This document shows, piece by piece, positions 1 through 10,898 of a stretch of 64,000 bases of DNA. The position numbers and the translations under genes are program-made. The stretch covers positions 1,535,001 through 1,599,000 of the forward strand of contig NW_018344285.1 of assembly GCF_002099425.1 (NCBI RefSeq), written 5' to 3'. Within the stretch, counting starts at the first letter, position 1. Each line of letters begins with the position of its first letter. This DNA comes from Phascolarctos cinereus (Eukaryota; Chordata; Mammalia; Diprotodontia; Phascolarctidae). The notes below the pieces were generated by a model that saw nothing but the letters and a program-made list of their open reading frames with translations, was not told the origin of the DNA and made no database searches.

Positions 1-567
1 TGTTTGGATGTTATGGGTCTCATCTGGAAGTTCAGATAACTCATAAAAATATGAAATTGAATCTGCTAATTTAAATTAGCTTTAGAGATAGTTCTCTGCA
101 GCCACTCTAGCTCCCATTTGCCTGGCATAATGTCTGAGCTGGGAAGACTGTGATTTAAATTCCTTTGTGTTTTTAACCACTGAAATGGAGTCTAAATTAC
201 TTGCAGATTAAACCTCACCACTGCTAAACAAGTGATTTCAAAGGTGAACATGAGCTTAACATTGGAAAATTGTTCCCTAAATAATCCTAAAATAGACCAG
301 ACAGCAAGAACAAACTTGGACTAAATATATTCTCAGTATCTTAAAGACAGAAAGAAAACTTGATGCATCTTTAATGTAGTTATTGACTTCCTAAGCTAAT
401 GTTTTCTTTTCATTGTCTTCAATAGGCTTTTGCCAGAAAGATTCCTTATATGCTACTGAAGATGAATGAAAACTGCTTTATTCACCTGTTTCTTAGTTTG
501 GCCCAAGCAAGTGACCAAATCTGGGAAGAGGTCACAAATGTTAAGGAATTATTATAAGAATATATTC

Positions 568-574
<7 letters not shown>
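1..574. other. No recognisable feature
   Basis: AT-rich sequence with no ORF or repeat that I recognise. Near the right edge the 10-mer ttaaggaatt occurs on both sides of the following AC microsatellite. Confidence 0.4.

Positions 575-622
<48 letters not shown>
575..622. repeat. (AC)n microsatellite
   Basis: About 24 uninterrupted AC dinucleotides. A simple sequence repeat, expected to vary in length between individuals. Confidence 0.97.
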
Positions 623-624
<2 letters not shown>

Positions 625-1495
625 TCTTATTAAGGAATTTCTCTAAGAAAATGCAAATAAAGCCCCTTCATTTTTTCAGTTAGCATTTATGGAATGTTTC
701 CTGTATGTTGAGGGTTGTGTCAAGGATTATTCCTCATACAAATGTTATGAATAAGAATTGTGACCACAAATCAGGAGACACAAGAGAGACAGAGACATAG
801 AAACAGACATGGAAAAAGACAAAAAAACAAAATCAAACAAAAAATAAGCAGACAAAAGCAAAGAATCAGAAAGGGAGAGAGGAGAGTCGGAGAGCTAAAG
901 TAATAAAAGAAACATCTTGCCTTCCATCCAGAACATCCAGTTATCACAGCACTGTTCCCTGATACAATGTCCTCTATTAGCAGGATTCAAGATCCATACC
1001 AACACTTTGAATGAATTTCAGTGGAATTAGCAGAGTTGAAAGAACTAGGTGGGTATATCAGACCCCATACAGTTGAGACTTGTGCCTAGGCCACTTTGTG
1101 CCACAGTGCTTACAGTCAATTTTCATCTCGGAATTACCAATTTGTTTTGAAAATTCCCCTTAGTTATAGATCAACACATACTATACTTTGGAGGCAATTT
1201 GAAGAACTCAAAAGAAAGGATCATTTTGACTACTTATAATTTTCCCCTAATATCCTGACATTATATTCCTTCTTCCTGCATAATATGAAAACTCTACTAT
1301 ATCTCTCTACCGCATTGCTTTTGTGTTTCACATTATAGGTCCTCAATAAATGATATTTGGACTTGAATATTTATTGATTGGTAAACACGTAAAATGTAAA
1401 TCTGGTCCATCAGGGTCAAGGACCAGGTAGAGAAAGATGGGAGGACCAGGTTAGAAGCAAATAATGAATATGTTTTAAATGATTAATACTGCTAA
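623..1495. other. No clear feature; purine-rich patch
   Basis: Positions 755-900 are rich in A, G and AGAC/AGAG words. Around 1335-1375 there is an 'aataaatg' followed by a tattgattgg-like end that may be an old L2 tail. Nothing else is recognised. Confidence 0.35.
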
Positions 1496-1499
1496 TAAT

Positions 1500-2275
1500 A
1501 GAGCAAGAAGGTGATTCTGGGCTCCTCACTCTCTCTCACCTTCATATTCAATCTATTCCTAAAGCTTGCTGATTTTACTTTCATGACCTTCCTCCTATAT
1601 GCCCCTTTCTCATCACTGCCATCCCTTTGGTATAGGCCCCCATCACTTCATGGTTGGACGATTACAATAGCCTGATGATTGGTCTGCCACCAGCCTTTAG
1701 ATACTCTGTTCCATCTTCCACCCAGATGTCAAAGTGATCTTCCTGAAGTTTAGCTATGACCACGTCACCACCTTGCTCAATAATTTCTGGTATCTTCCCA
1801 TCAGGAGCCAGGATCAAATGTAAAATCCTTTGTATTCAAAGGATTCATTACCTGTCCCCTCACTACATTTTTAGTCTTCTTATACTTTACACTCCCTTAT
1901 GTATTCTATGATCTAGTGATACCAGCTTCTTTGATGTTTCTTACAAAACATACTCCAGTTCCTCACTCTGTACATTTCCCCTGGCTGTCCTCCATGACTA
2001 GAATGTTTTCCCTCCTCATCTCTGCCCCTTGGATCCTTTCAAATCTTACTGAAAATCCTGCCTTCTCCAGGAAGCGTTTCTTGATCTCTCTTAGTTTTAG
2101 TTTTAATATTTCTTGACTATTTCTATTTTATGCTGTATATAGCTTGTGCACGGTTGTTGACATATTGTCTTCCTCATTGGACTGTAATCTCGAGGGCAAT
2201 GACTATCATTCATACTTCACAGTATCCCCAGTAGGAGCTTAATAAATGTTCACTGACTGATTGACTGACAATTAA
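1500..2275 (+). mobile_element. L2 LINE 3' fragment
   Basis: The sequence follows the L2 3' region in sense. It has the stretch around 'caatagcctgatgattggt', then 'gtcaaagtgatcttcctgaa', the 'ctagaatgttttccctcctc' segment, a 'gactgtaatctcgagggca' segment, and the end 'cttaataaatgttcactga' with TGAC repeats. This 3' tail with an AATAAA and short tandem repeat is diagnostic of L2. The short ORF at 1916-2116 is a by-product of the LINE sequence, not a gene. Confidence 0.8.
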
Positions 2276-2300
2276 GCTTTAGGTACTTGGGGATCAGTTT

Positions 2301-2561
2301 GTTGTGGTTGTTGAGTTGTTTTCAGTCATGTTAGACTTTTTGCAACTCCATTTGGGGGTTTCTTGGCAAGCAGACTGGAGTGGTTTGCCATTTCCTTCTC
2401 CATATCATTTTACAGATGAGGAACTGAGGCAAACATGGTCAAATGACTTGCCCAGGGTCACACAACTAGTAAGCATCTGAAAGCAAATTTGAATTCAGGA
2501 ACATGAGTCTTCCTGACTCCAGGCCATAAGCTTTATCCATTGTGCAACCTAGTTGCCCCTT
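2301..2561 (-). mobile_element. Mar1-type marsupial SINE
   Basis: Reverse-oriented full-length tRNA-headed SINE. On the plus strand it starts with the 3' end ('ttttcagtcatgttagac'), passes through 'gagtggtttgccatttcc', 'ttttacagatgaggaact' and 'gacttgcccagggtcaca', and ends at the tRNA-like head 'tgcaacctagttgcccct'. It has the CORE-SINE arrangement known in marsupials and is moderately diverged. Confidence 0.85.
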
Positions 2562-2954
2562 ACACATCAGAACAAGGACAAAAAAAAGAGAAAATTCAGT
2601 TCAATGCACCAACCACAACTTAAAAACATGGACATTGAGAAAATAGACTACTCTACTTACTGAAGCATTTTTAAAATTTATTTTTAAATAGTACTTGTAT
2701 GTTGTATTGATTTTTATATTGAACTTGGTAAGAACCAATGTCCAATGAGACTGGCAAGGAAGTTTTCAGGTTGTAATAACTGAAAACACTGGACTAGAGA
2801 ATGAGTACAACAGTAAACCAACAGTTCCCTGAAAAAGGCAGATCCCTAATTGTTGGAGAAAGTGAAAGATAAAAGGGTTAACTGTGTAATGCATGAATAT
2901 CGCAGATATTTGTGGCATGCCTATATACATTTCACAACTTAATTGTTGAGGAAG

Positions 2955-3218
2955 AATAATAATAACAATAATAGTTAGCATTTATTTAGTACTACAAAGT
3001 TTATAAAACTCTTTGTACTTATCTCGTCTGATTCTCACAAGAGCCTTGAGAGGTAGGTGCTATTATTATCCCCATTTTATAAATAAGGAAACTGAGACGC
3101 AGAGAAGTTAAATTACTTGCCCAGGGTCACATAGCCAGTAAATATCTGAGAAAGATTTTGAACTTAGTTCTTCCCGTCTCCAAAACGAGTTCTTAATCCA
3201 ATGTGTCACTTAGTTGAG
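2955..3218 (-). mobile_element. MIR/THER-type CORE-SINE
   Basis: Reverse MIR-like element: 'tagcatttatttagtac', 'ctattattatccccatttt', 'aggaaactgagacgcag' and 'cttgcccagggtcacatag' are all present in order. It has the long 3' section typical of marsupial THER1 rather than short mammalian MIR. Confidence 0.8.
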
Positions 3219-5185
3219 AAACTTTCTCAAAGTTAGCTTAGCTATACTGATACATGTTTTATCAGTAGCCTTTAGACAAACCCTACTACTGCTTTCAGGA
3301 TCCCCATCTAGGCTGAACCCCTATATTTAGTCCCCCCATCCTGAGAAAGGAAATTCAATGGTAAAGACAATAGCTTCCTTCTATGAGTTCATTAGGCAGT
3401 GAGGGAAAGTGTCATCACGCACAAAAGCGATCTAAGTCCAATAAGGAAACAGAAGAAAAAAAAATCACCATAATTGCCTACAATTGTATTTATTTAAACA
3501 CTCCACAATTGTGTGGGAGTGGGCATTCATTTCACCCGTCCTGGTGTGGGCACTCCTTTCACTAGTTGCCTTTAGAAAATAGAAGTAGCGGATTGTTCAT
3601 TTCCAGGATTGTATCTTAAAGCCTTCCAGTGTGATAGATTTTGCTTACAGTCTGCTGATATAAACCTACAGACCCTCAAAAACCATCAGAGAGGATGTTA
3701 GTGAAGGGAATTTGTGCATATCTCCTTTATTTAAGCTCCATGTATACTGTTAACACTTTGGTATTTGGACATTTTAACTCTGAACACGGCAGAGAAAGAG
3801 TATTTGTCTAAGGAAAACTTAAAACCAGCTTAAGATGAAACAAAGCCTCTTGAATAAGATGTACAGCATGTCCCCTAAGTCTTAGTATAGTTTAAACTTT
3901 AATCACTTTGAAGGGATAAAGGTGATGGACTTTAAAAAAAAAACAACTTCAATTGAAAGTTTAATTATTTACATTTCTTGTAGGCTCATTTTGTTTTGTG
4001 AATTTTGAATATTTTTTGGAATTTTAATCAGATGGGACATCCCATCATTATGTATTGCTTATGGAGCACTTTCTGGATGATACTTTCTCAGACTAGTGGA
4101 TCAATAGAAGAGGTCCTCTTGCTTGGTCACCTCAGTTACCTGATGTATCTCCCTCTATTAGTATTTTTTTTTTCCCTTGTGGAATCACAACAGAACAGTC
4201 ATGTATACATCGAAAGCTCATTCTTTGGATGATCTAAAGGGTAGGGTTACAAATTCAGTCACTGAGCAGCAGCTGAATCAACCAGAGAGACATACAGCAC
4301 AATATAATAAATAGGCTGAAATTTAATAAGAAACTTTTAAATATTTTAAATGTCTAATATTTTGCTTTTTGATACCATTCTATAAATAGCACTTACATGT
4401 CTCATGTCATTAAATTTTAAATCTGCACTACTAGTTTTGGGACATGTTATATAAGGACACTTGACAGAAAGGTTCATATCATGTTAGAAATAGATCAGTT
4501 CTTACAATTAGGCACTAATTTGTGACATTAACATATATAGCAAAAAGAAGAAATCAACCAAAATAAGCAATAGGAAAGGAAGAGGAGATAACAAGATGAA
4601 GATGCAAACAGAAGGGAGGAAGCTGATTGGAGGATGAGTCAGGGTCAAAAGGAACAGGAGGTGACAAGAGGAGATACTAATAGAAAATAGAATACAATGA
4701 GTTGATCAACTGAGTCAGCTCAGACCTGACTGAAAATTGAGAGGCTCTGCAACTTAAGGAAGTGAATTGGAAAAGAGGTGAATCTTCTTACTATGTGGAA
4801 AGCTATCTGGGCTTTTTGCTCACTACTGCTGTCTACATCCTAAGAGAGGAGTTGACCTCTCTGATTTAAGAGGGAAAAATGAATTAAGGAAATAGGCTTT
4901 ATATTGCCTATGAGAAAGAGCTACTTTCCTGAGAATGGATTGGATAAAAGAAAAACCATTGCTTTTGAACAGCTAATGAGGAAAAGGTTGCATATTGTTA
5001 TGATTCCAGAGCCTAAGAGCAGATCCAAGAAACCTGATTTCCCTAACTTTAAGGAATTATTTGACAATTAAAGTATGTAACACTTTCTAATAATCATGCT
5101 AAGTGTGACTATGTGGTTTAAAAAAAATGGTCAGTGCTTCAGCAGCTTGTGTCTAGAAAGAGAGCTGTGAGAATTAGATTACAAA
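3219..5185. other. Mostly unrecognised; short imperfect tandem
   Basis: No gene or dispersed repeat recognised. At about 3508-3562 a short motif is duplicated: 'gtgtgggagtgggcattc' followed by 'ggtgtgggcactcctttcac', each ending in a CATTTCAC/CTTTCAC word. Positions 4560-4700 are purine-rich. Small ORFs here have no signs of coding function. Confidence 0.35.
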
Positions 5186-5189
5186 GTAG

Positions 5190-5800
5190 ATAGAACAGTT
5201 AGATGGAACAGTGAATAGTGTATTGACTTCAAGTCAGGAAGTTCAGTAGTTTTTCAGTCATGTCCAACTTTTCCCGACCCCCATTCTTTTTTTTTTCTGC
5301 TTTTGCCTCCTTTGAAATAATACTATGATTGTTTCTGCTTTTGTGCTTTATTGGATAAATGTTGCCTTGTGATTTAATACATATTTTGTGCTTAGGAGTC
5401 AATAGTGATGTGGTAACTGATTATAGGTAAGTGGGAACCATACTAGAGAGAGCTTAAACATTATAATGTTGAGTAATGCCCCTCCCACTCCTTCTCATAT
5501 ACATACAAATCACGGATAGCTCTATGACTCCTAGAAAATATGAATAGTAGCAACATACAATAGCACCTCCGGAAATCCCAGACCTGCCAGTGTGAGCAAT
5601 TTGTATGAACAAACCAGCCTAGAAAGTGGAAGGGTAGGTTGACACGATGCCTGAGCTACACCTATAAAAACTCTGATATGAATATTATTGGTCCATGCAA
5701 AAGACACCATGCTATAAAGGATACTGAGCTCTTCTGACATCATAGAGGCTGTGTGACTCTGGACAAGTCATTTAACCTCTCAATGCCCAAGGAAACTCTC
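5190..5800 (+). mobile_element. Broken tRNA-headed SINE split by other sequence
   Basis: Positions 5195-5242 resemble a SINE head in sense ('agatggaacagtgaatag', 'cttcaagtcaggaag'). The matching internal part appears only at 5745-5790 ('gtgtgactctggacaagtca', 'aacctctcaatgcc'). Between them, 5243-5285 looks like the 3' end of a Mar1 element in the opposite direction ('ttttcagtcatgtccaac'). About 460 bases that I do not recognise follow. This is best explained by insertion and rearrangement. Confidence 0.45.
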
Positions 5801-5801
5801 C

Positions 5802-6113
5802 TTTTTTTAGAAACATATTTAATAGTATTTTATTTTTTGATTATATGTAAAAACAATTTTAACATCAATTTTTTTAAACTATTGTTTCACTTTTTTCCCC
5901 CTTCTCCATACTCTCCCTCCTCCCTAAAGTGGTTAGCAATTTAATATCGGTTATATATGTGTGGTCATATAAAACATATTTCCATATTAATCAGGTTGTG
6001 AAAGAAGAAAAAGACCAAAAGGGAAAAAAAACATGAAAGAAATAAAGTGAAAACAGTATGCTCTGATTTGCATTCAACCCCCATCAGTTCTTTCTCTGGA
6101 TGTGGGTAGCATT
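5802..6113 (-). mobile_element. L1 3' end, reverse
   Basis: Plus strand begins with a poly-T run, then the polypyrimidine 'ccccttctccatactctcc', 'catattaatcaggttgtga' and 'cagttctttctctggatgt'. These are landmarks of the marsupial L1 3' end read backwards. The same landmarks recur at about 31.3-31.6 kb in this window, which supports the call. Confidence 0.7.
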
Positions 6114-6117
6114 TCCA

Positions 6118-6212
6118 AGAAATTCTTAAATATATAAGTTGCAGAGCAGGTGCAATTCTGCACTGACAGAAGGAGTTTCTTATAGTTGGTTCCCTATACT
6201 GCTCACATCATA
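6118..6212 (+). mobile_element. MIR3-like marsupial SINE tail
   Basis: Contains 'tataagttgcagagcaggtg' and 'gttggttccctatactg'. These match the distinctive tail also seen at 38.82-39.03 kb (sense) and 20.63-20.75 kb (reverse). Confidence 0.55.
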
Positions 6213-6261
6213 GGTATATATTTATATGGAGGTACACACATGTGCACACACTTAAATGTGC

Positions 6262-6263
<2 letters not shown>

Positions 6264-6309
<46 letters not shown>

Positions 6310-6313
6310 CATG

Positions 6314-6353
<40 letters not shown>

Positions 6354-6361
6354 TATATATA
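6264..6361. repeat. Compound (TA)n / (TG)n microsatellite
   Basis: A TA run, an ATACAT patch, a TG run, then more TA. It explains the low-complexity ORF across 6186-6431. Confidence 0.95.
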
Positions 6362-6714
6362 TGTTTATTCCCCCCCATATTGTCTCCCCTTCACTGGTTT
6401 AGGTATAAGGGCAACATATGAATCACAATAATAATTGAACAAAAGTTCTTCTCTCTTTATTTTGAAAAATGTTTAAATGTATCAATTGTTTCTTAAATGT
6501 TTGATATAATAGGTTTGTAAATTCCTTTGCCCCAATCCCTACTCCCTTCCCTCTATCTTTGGTAGTTTATAACTTACTTTATCTCCTATTCTCTTGAATT
6601 GTTTAAGATCTCTACTGTTTTTGTTTGTTTTATTTCAGGTATTTTAGATTTGTGTAGTGACACATAAATTTACTTGGAATTTTTATTTTTGCCGGAATTT
6701 AACTATGCAATATA

Positions 6715-6832
6715 CTGTCTGCTTAATTATAAGCTCCTTGAGGACAGGGGCTCTTTTTTCCTATTTTAGTATCCCCAACACTTAGCATAGTACTTGGCAT
6801 TTAGTGTTTAATAAATGTGTGTTGATTGAATG
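6715..6832 (+). mobile_element. L2 3' tail
   Basis: 'aagctccttgaggacagggg', then 'gtatccccaacacttagca' and 'taataaatgtgtgttgatt'. This is the terminal part of an L2 element. Confidence 0.75.
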
Positions 6833-7860
6833 ATTTTGTTTTTATTCCTTTTTATTTCATTTTAATAATTTGGTTTTCCTCTCTTATTCTTGATCAGATT
6901 AGCTAATGGTTTATCTCTTGCATTCAAACTTTTTTAAAGCTCTTAGTTCTATTTAGCAATTATATAATTGCTAATTTATTAGCAGTTTATTTGAAATTTA
7001 TTTGAAAAAAATTGAATATTATTTTCAAATTTCCCTACTTCAAATTTTAAGACATTTACTTCAGTATTTATCTTAATGTTGCTCGTTCATTTTATTTTCT
7101 GTTCTTTTAAATTTCATTCTGTTCCTTAACCCACTCTTTTTCTGTTTTTATTAATATGTTTTCAGAGATATACATTTTCTTTAGTGCATTCCTTTAGCTG
7201 TGAACTATGGATTAAAAAAATTAATACTATAATTTATTTTCTATAATTTGTACTTTAATCTACTAGCCATTTAAGATGGCAAAACTTATTCCTTCATAAT
7301 GTATACATCTTATACATTACTTGAGTGTTTCCTGTATTCATTATTATCTTACTGTATTATACCATATAAAAAGGTATCTTTAGTTCATTGGCCTTTTTTA
7401 CATTGTTTTAATTTTTTAATGTCCTAGCACATGAGAAATATATTCATTACCTATTTCCACTGAGATGTTGAAGAGTCAGTCAAGTCAAATTCATTCACCA
7501 CTATATTTTCCTTTTTTTAGTGAATTTCTCCCCTTATATGAGCATACTATTAAAATTCCCTACTATTATTCTTTTTAATATCATCTTTTTTTTTCAATTC
7601 ACTTATCTTTTCTTTTAAGATTTTGGTATGCCATTTGGTGCTCGTGCATTTTCTATTACTTTTCCATTATCTATGATGCCTCTAAGCCAGTTTGTTTATG
7701 TTGATATTTTCATTAAAATAAAAAAAAAATATTTAAATGAAATCATGGTTGCAATTACTTGGTTGCATAAAGAGTACTTTTTTTTGGAAATTGTCTCAAG
7801 TATACTATACTTTGTTGCATCCCCTCATTTTGTACCATTTTAAATATTTTTCTTGTATAT
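6833..7860 (-). mobile_element. Diverged L1 ORF2 fragment, reverse
   Basis: Landmarks of L1 ORF2 read backwards occur in order: 'gctaatggtttatctcttg', 'agctcttagttctattta', 'cagagatatacattttc', 'ttcctttagctgtgaact' and 'ggtatgccatttggtgctc'. It is too diverged for any long ORF. The 71-aa ORF at 7628-7843 is a by-product. Confidence 0.6.
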
Positions 7861-8420
7861 GGAAAATTATTTGGTGGTTGATTTGAGCACTTGGCTTATG
7901 ATAGACTCAGTGGACACGTAAAAGAAAAGGAAACCAATAAGTCTTTTTTGGGAAAAAAACTATATGAAATGAAAATAAGCACTTGAGCAAAGGAAGGACT
8001 CTAAATGACTTCAAGCTTTCAAGTCTGTGAGACTGGAATAATGGTGACAGCAGTTAGGTTTTATTTCATTTTTTTTTTTGGTTACATGTCAATTTCCTAT
8101 TAAATGGTAATTTCTAATATAGAGCAAAATAAATCTAAGAATCTCATGAGCAACTGGTTTATGAGTCATGAACCTTAGGGTAGCAGCTACTGCAATTTCA
8201 CTAAGGTAGCAGGATACTATTATTGGAATGCCTGCTGGGTATATCATTCTGTCTTAACATAAGAAAAATATCCAGTAATATACAATTCACTAAGTAGGTG
8301 TTCCATTTGTCCCCAAATAGCACAACATGGAACATGGAGAAAAAGTTAGAAAAAGGGGAAATTCAGACTTCCAATCATGAAAATAAAACAAATCAAGTCT
8401 TCCTAGCAATCAGTGGTATT
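7861..8420. other. No recognisable feature
   Basis: AT-rich sequence without a recognised repeat or ORF. A poly-T run lies near 8070. Confidence 0.35.
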
Positions 8421-8424
8421 TCAA

Positions 8425-8499
8425 AGTGCAATGAACTACCTCAGGAGGTAGTGGGCTCCTGCTCACCGGTTTCTTAAAGAGGAGACCAAAGGCCAAAAT

Positions 8500-8533
<34 letters not shown>

Positions 8534-8660
8534 TGCTGAGTCGTAGAATTTGTTGTTATTGTTTTAATTTTGTTTGTTTGTTTGAGAAAGAGAATGGAGA
8601 TGAGTTAAAAGGCCACCAAAGTCCTTTCCCGCTTTGATACCTGTGAGCCTGATGCTGCGA
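8425..8660 (+). mobile_element. CR1/L3 LINE 3' fragment with (AC)n
   Basis: 'gaactacctcaggaggtag' and 'gggctcctgctcaccggtt' match the CR1-family 3' end. The 'aggccaccaaagtccttt' segment after the microsatellite matches its last part. An (AC)n tract at 8498-8530 sits inside it. Confidence 0.6.
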
Positions 8661-8849
8661 ATGTTGAATATCCCTGAAGATTCAAACCAAAGCCCTGTAG
8701 AGAATGTGTCCAAATCCCTATAGGACTTCACATATTGTCTCCTAATAGGAAAGTGTAGTCACAGCAGTTATGATATCTTACAGCAGCCATTACATACAGT
8801 AAAAGACTATTGCATAAAAAGTAAGGAGATTCCATCATAAGTTATCAGT

Positions 8850-9132
8850 GTGACTTTGCAAGTCTTAATCGCTATGCCTCATTTGATCAATTTATAAAAT
8901 GGGGATTAAAAAAAAATCTATAATACCTACTTCATGGAGTTGTGATGATAGCAGGAAGTAACAGATGAAAAATAAAGCATTGAAAGTAAAAATGCTGTGT
9001 TCATTCCAAGTGTTATTGACTGAATTTATATGTATTATGGAAGACTACAAATAAATTAGAATTTCTGTGGATCTGGTGCTTAATACAGTGCCTAGAATAT
9101 AATAGGTGCTTTATTCAATTGATTGACTGGAT
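8850..9132 (+). mobile_element. MIR fragment followed by L2 tail
   Basis: 8850-9005 has 'tttataaaatggggatta' and 'cttcatggagttgtgatga', the 3' half of MIR in sense. 9075-9132 has 'gcttaatacagtgcctaga' and 'ataataggtgctttattca', an L2-type tail. Confidence 0.55.
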
Positions 9133-9479
9133 CTGATTTACCACAATGAAATTTCATTGGCAATGACTCTCCACACTCTGCCCAAGGTGGAGGGAGGGTC
9201 CTTGCTGATGTGAGCCACTGGAAATTTTTCCACCTGAAATAATCCCAGGTACCTAGTCAGGAAGTTGTTGTTTTCAAGTAAGGAAATTGGATCCATTTTG
9301 GGCGGGGGGGTAGGGTGGGATTTCAGTCCACTCCGTCAAGGCTGTATTAATTCAGCTTCTATCTCTTTATTGATCATAAACTAACTATATCCACATTCTT
9401 TACCCTCCTTCAATTTATTTTATTACCAGTTCGTTTCCTCTAGCTCTAATTTTGATTTCTAAATGAATTCACTTGCATC

Positions 9480-9700
9480 ATAGTTGGAAAGTTCTTCCGA
9501 CTTGGATGAAGATCTGGATTTGAATTCTGGTGCTACTACATTCTAGCTGTAATCATATACAAGTAAATTCATTTGTCTAGACCAACTGGCCTGATACTCT
9601 GTTAAATAAGGATAGTGACTGACCTATTTCCCCAGTGTATAGTGAGGATCAAATGAAATCATAATTGAAAAGAAACATCTTAAGCTGAAAAACAGAAAAT
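9480..9700 (+). mobile_element. MIR fragment, sense
   Basis: 'gatctggatttgaattctgg', 'gtaaattcatttgtctaga' and 'gtgaggatcaaatgaaatc' appear in MIR order. Old and diverged. Confidence 0.55.
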
Positions 9701-9732
9701 CAATGTACACTTGTTATCCTTCCCTCTTAAAG

Positions 9733-9948
9733 CAGGGTTCTTAATCTAGGGTCCATGGACACCCCAGAGGTCTGAGGGGTCTTTGGATAGAATTCAAGGG
9801 ATTACTTTCACTTGGCTGAGAAAACAATTATATATTTTAATTCAATCGTTTTCTCTTGCAACCCTATATATTTTCTTTTATCATTCAAAATGTTTTGAGA
9901 AGGGATCTATGGACTTTTCTAGACTGCTAAAATATTTAAGAATGCCTA
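9733..9948. mobile_element. hAT-type non-autonomous DNA transposon
   Basis: The left end 'cagggttcttaatctaggg' and right end 'tttaagaatgccta' are diverged inverted termini of the CAGGG-TTCTTAA type found in mammalian hAT (Charlie-like) elements. Inside are 'gggtccatggacacccc' and 'gagaagggatctatggac', a word pair seen in such elements. The flanks give an 8-bp target duplication with one mismatch, tcttaaag at 9725-9732 and ttttaaag at 9949-9956, as expected for hAT. About 216 bp, with no coding capacity. Confidence 0.75.
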
Positions 9949-10384
9949 TTTTAAAGTTAGAGCTCACAGCATGGAAGGAAATAGAGTCATCATATTCTAA
10001 TATTTAGGCATAATACAAGTGTCTATCATCAGAACCTTGCTGCAATATCTTGACTAGTATAAAGGCTTACAACAAGATTATTACCTTTTCTGTTTCTAAT
10101 TTGTTCTAGATATAAGTGCAAAAGTAAGATATGACAAAATGAGAAATTACCGTAACAGAAAAAAGAGGTTGTTTCATGATGATTGGCTGACTATACTCAA
10201 ATTTGGCTTATGAAAGAGTCTTTTCCATCATTCTGAAGCTCATTATTCTTTCCATAAAAATGTTTTCTTAGCTGTTGCCCATAGCAATCATTTGTCAGTC
10301 ACAGGGCCCCTTTGTGACATTTCTTACACCACTTTCCTTTTCTTCACTTTGTGACTCATGTGTTATTGTTAATAGAAGTAATGT

Positions 10385-10672
10385 TATATGACAGAGATCT
10401 GTACCTGGAGTCAGAAAGACATATGCAAATCTTGCTTTGATCACTTACTAGCAACGTGATCAATCATTGATAAGCCACTTAAAATCTCTGACTTTCAGGC
10501 GACTTCCTATGCTGTTTATAGAGATACTTCTTGAACCAATGTAATCACTAGAACCTAACATGTTTTTTCTTTAACTTATCCAGTCTGAATATATTACTTC
10601 TACTATATTGTAAGCTCTCAAAGGCAGAAAATATGAATTACACATCATTTCATCCTTCTGAGTACCTAACAT
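10385..10672 (+). mobile_element. MIR fragment then L2 tail
   Basis: 10385-10540 has 'tacctggagtcagaaagaca', 'cttgctttgatcacttac' and 'agccacttaaaatctctga' (MIR, sense). 10590-10672 has 'atattgtaagctctcaaagg' and 'tctgagtacctaacatg' (L2 3' end). Confidence 0.55.
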
Positions 10673-10677
10673 GTATA

Positions 10678-10898
10678 TGGTTAGAGTACCAGACCTGGAG
10701 TCAGGAAGACTCATCTTGAGTTCAAATCTGGCCTCAGAAACTTACTACTTGTATCACCCTGGACAAGTTGCTTAATTCTGTTTACCTCAGTTTCTTCATC
10801 TGTAAAGTGAACTGAAGAAGGAAATTCCAGACCATTTCAATATCAAGAAAACCCTAAATGGGGTCACAAAGAGTAAGACATGATTGAAAACAACTGGA
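10678..10898 (+). mobile_element. Mar1-type SINE, head partly lost
   Basis: 'gacctggagtcaggaagact', 'gagttcaaatctggcctcag', 'cctcagtttcttcatctgta', 'aaccctaaatggggtcacaa' and 'gtaagacatgattgaaaac' follow in order. The first part of the tRNA-like head is missing or diverged. Confidence 0.85.
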
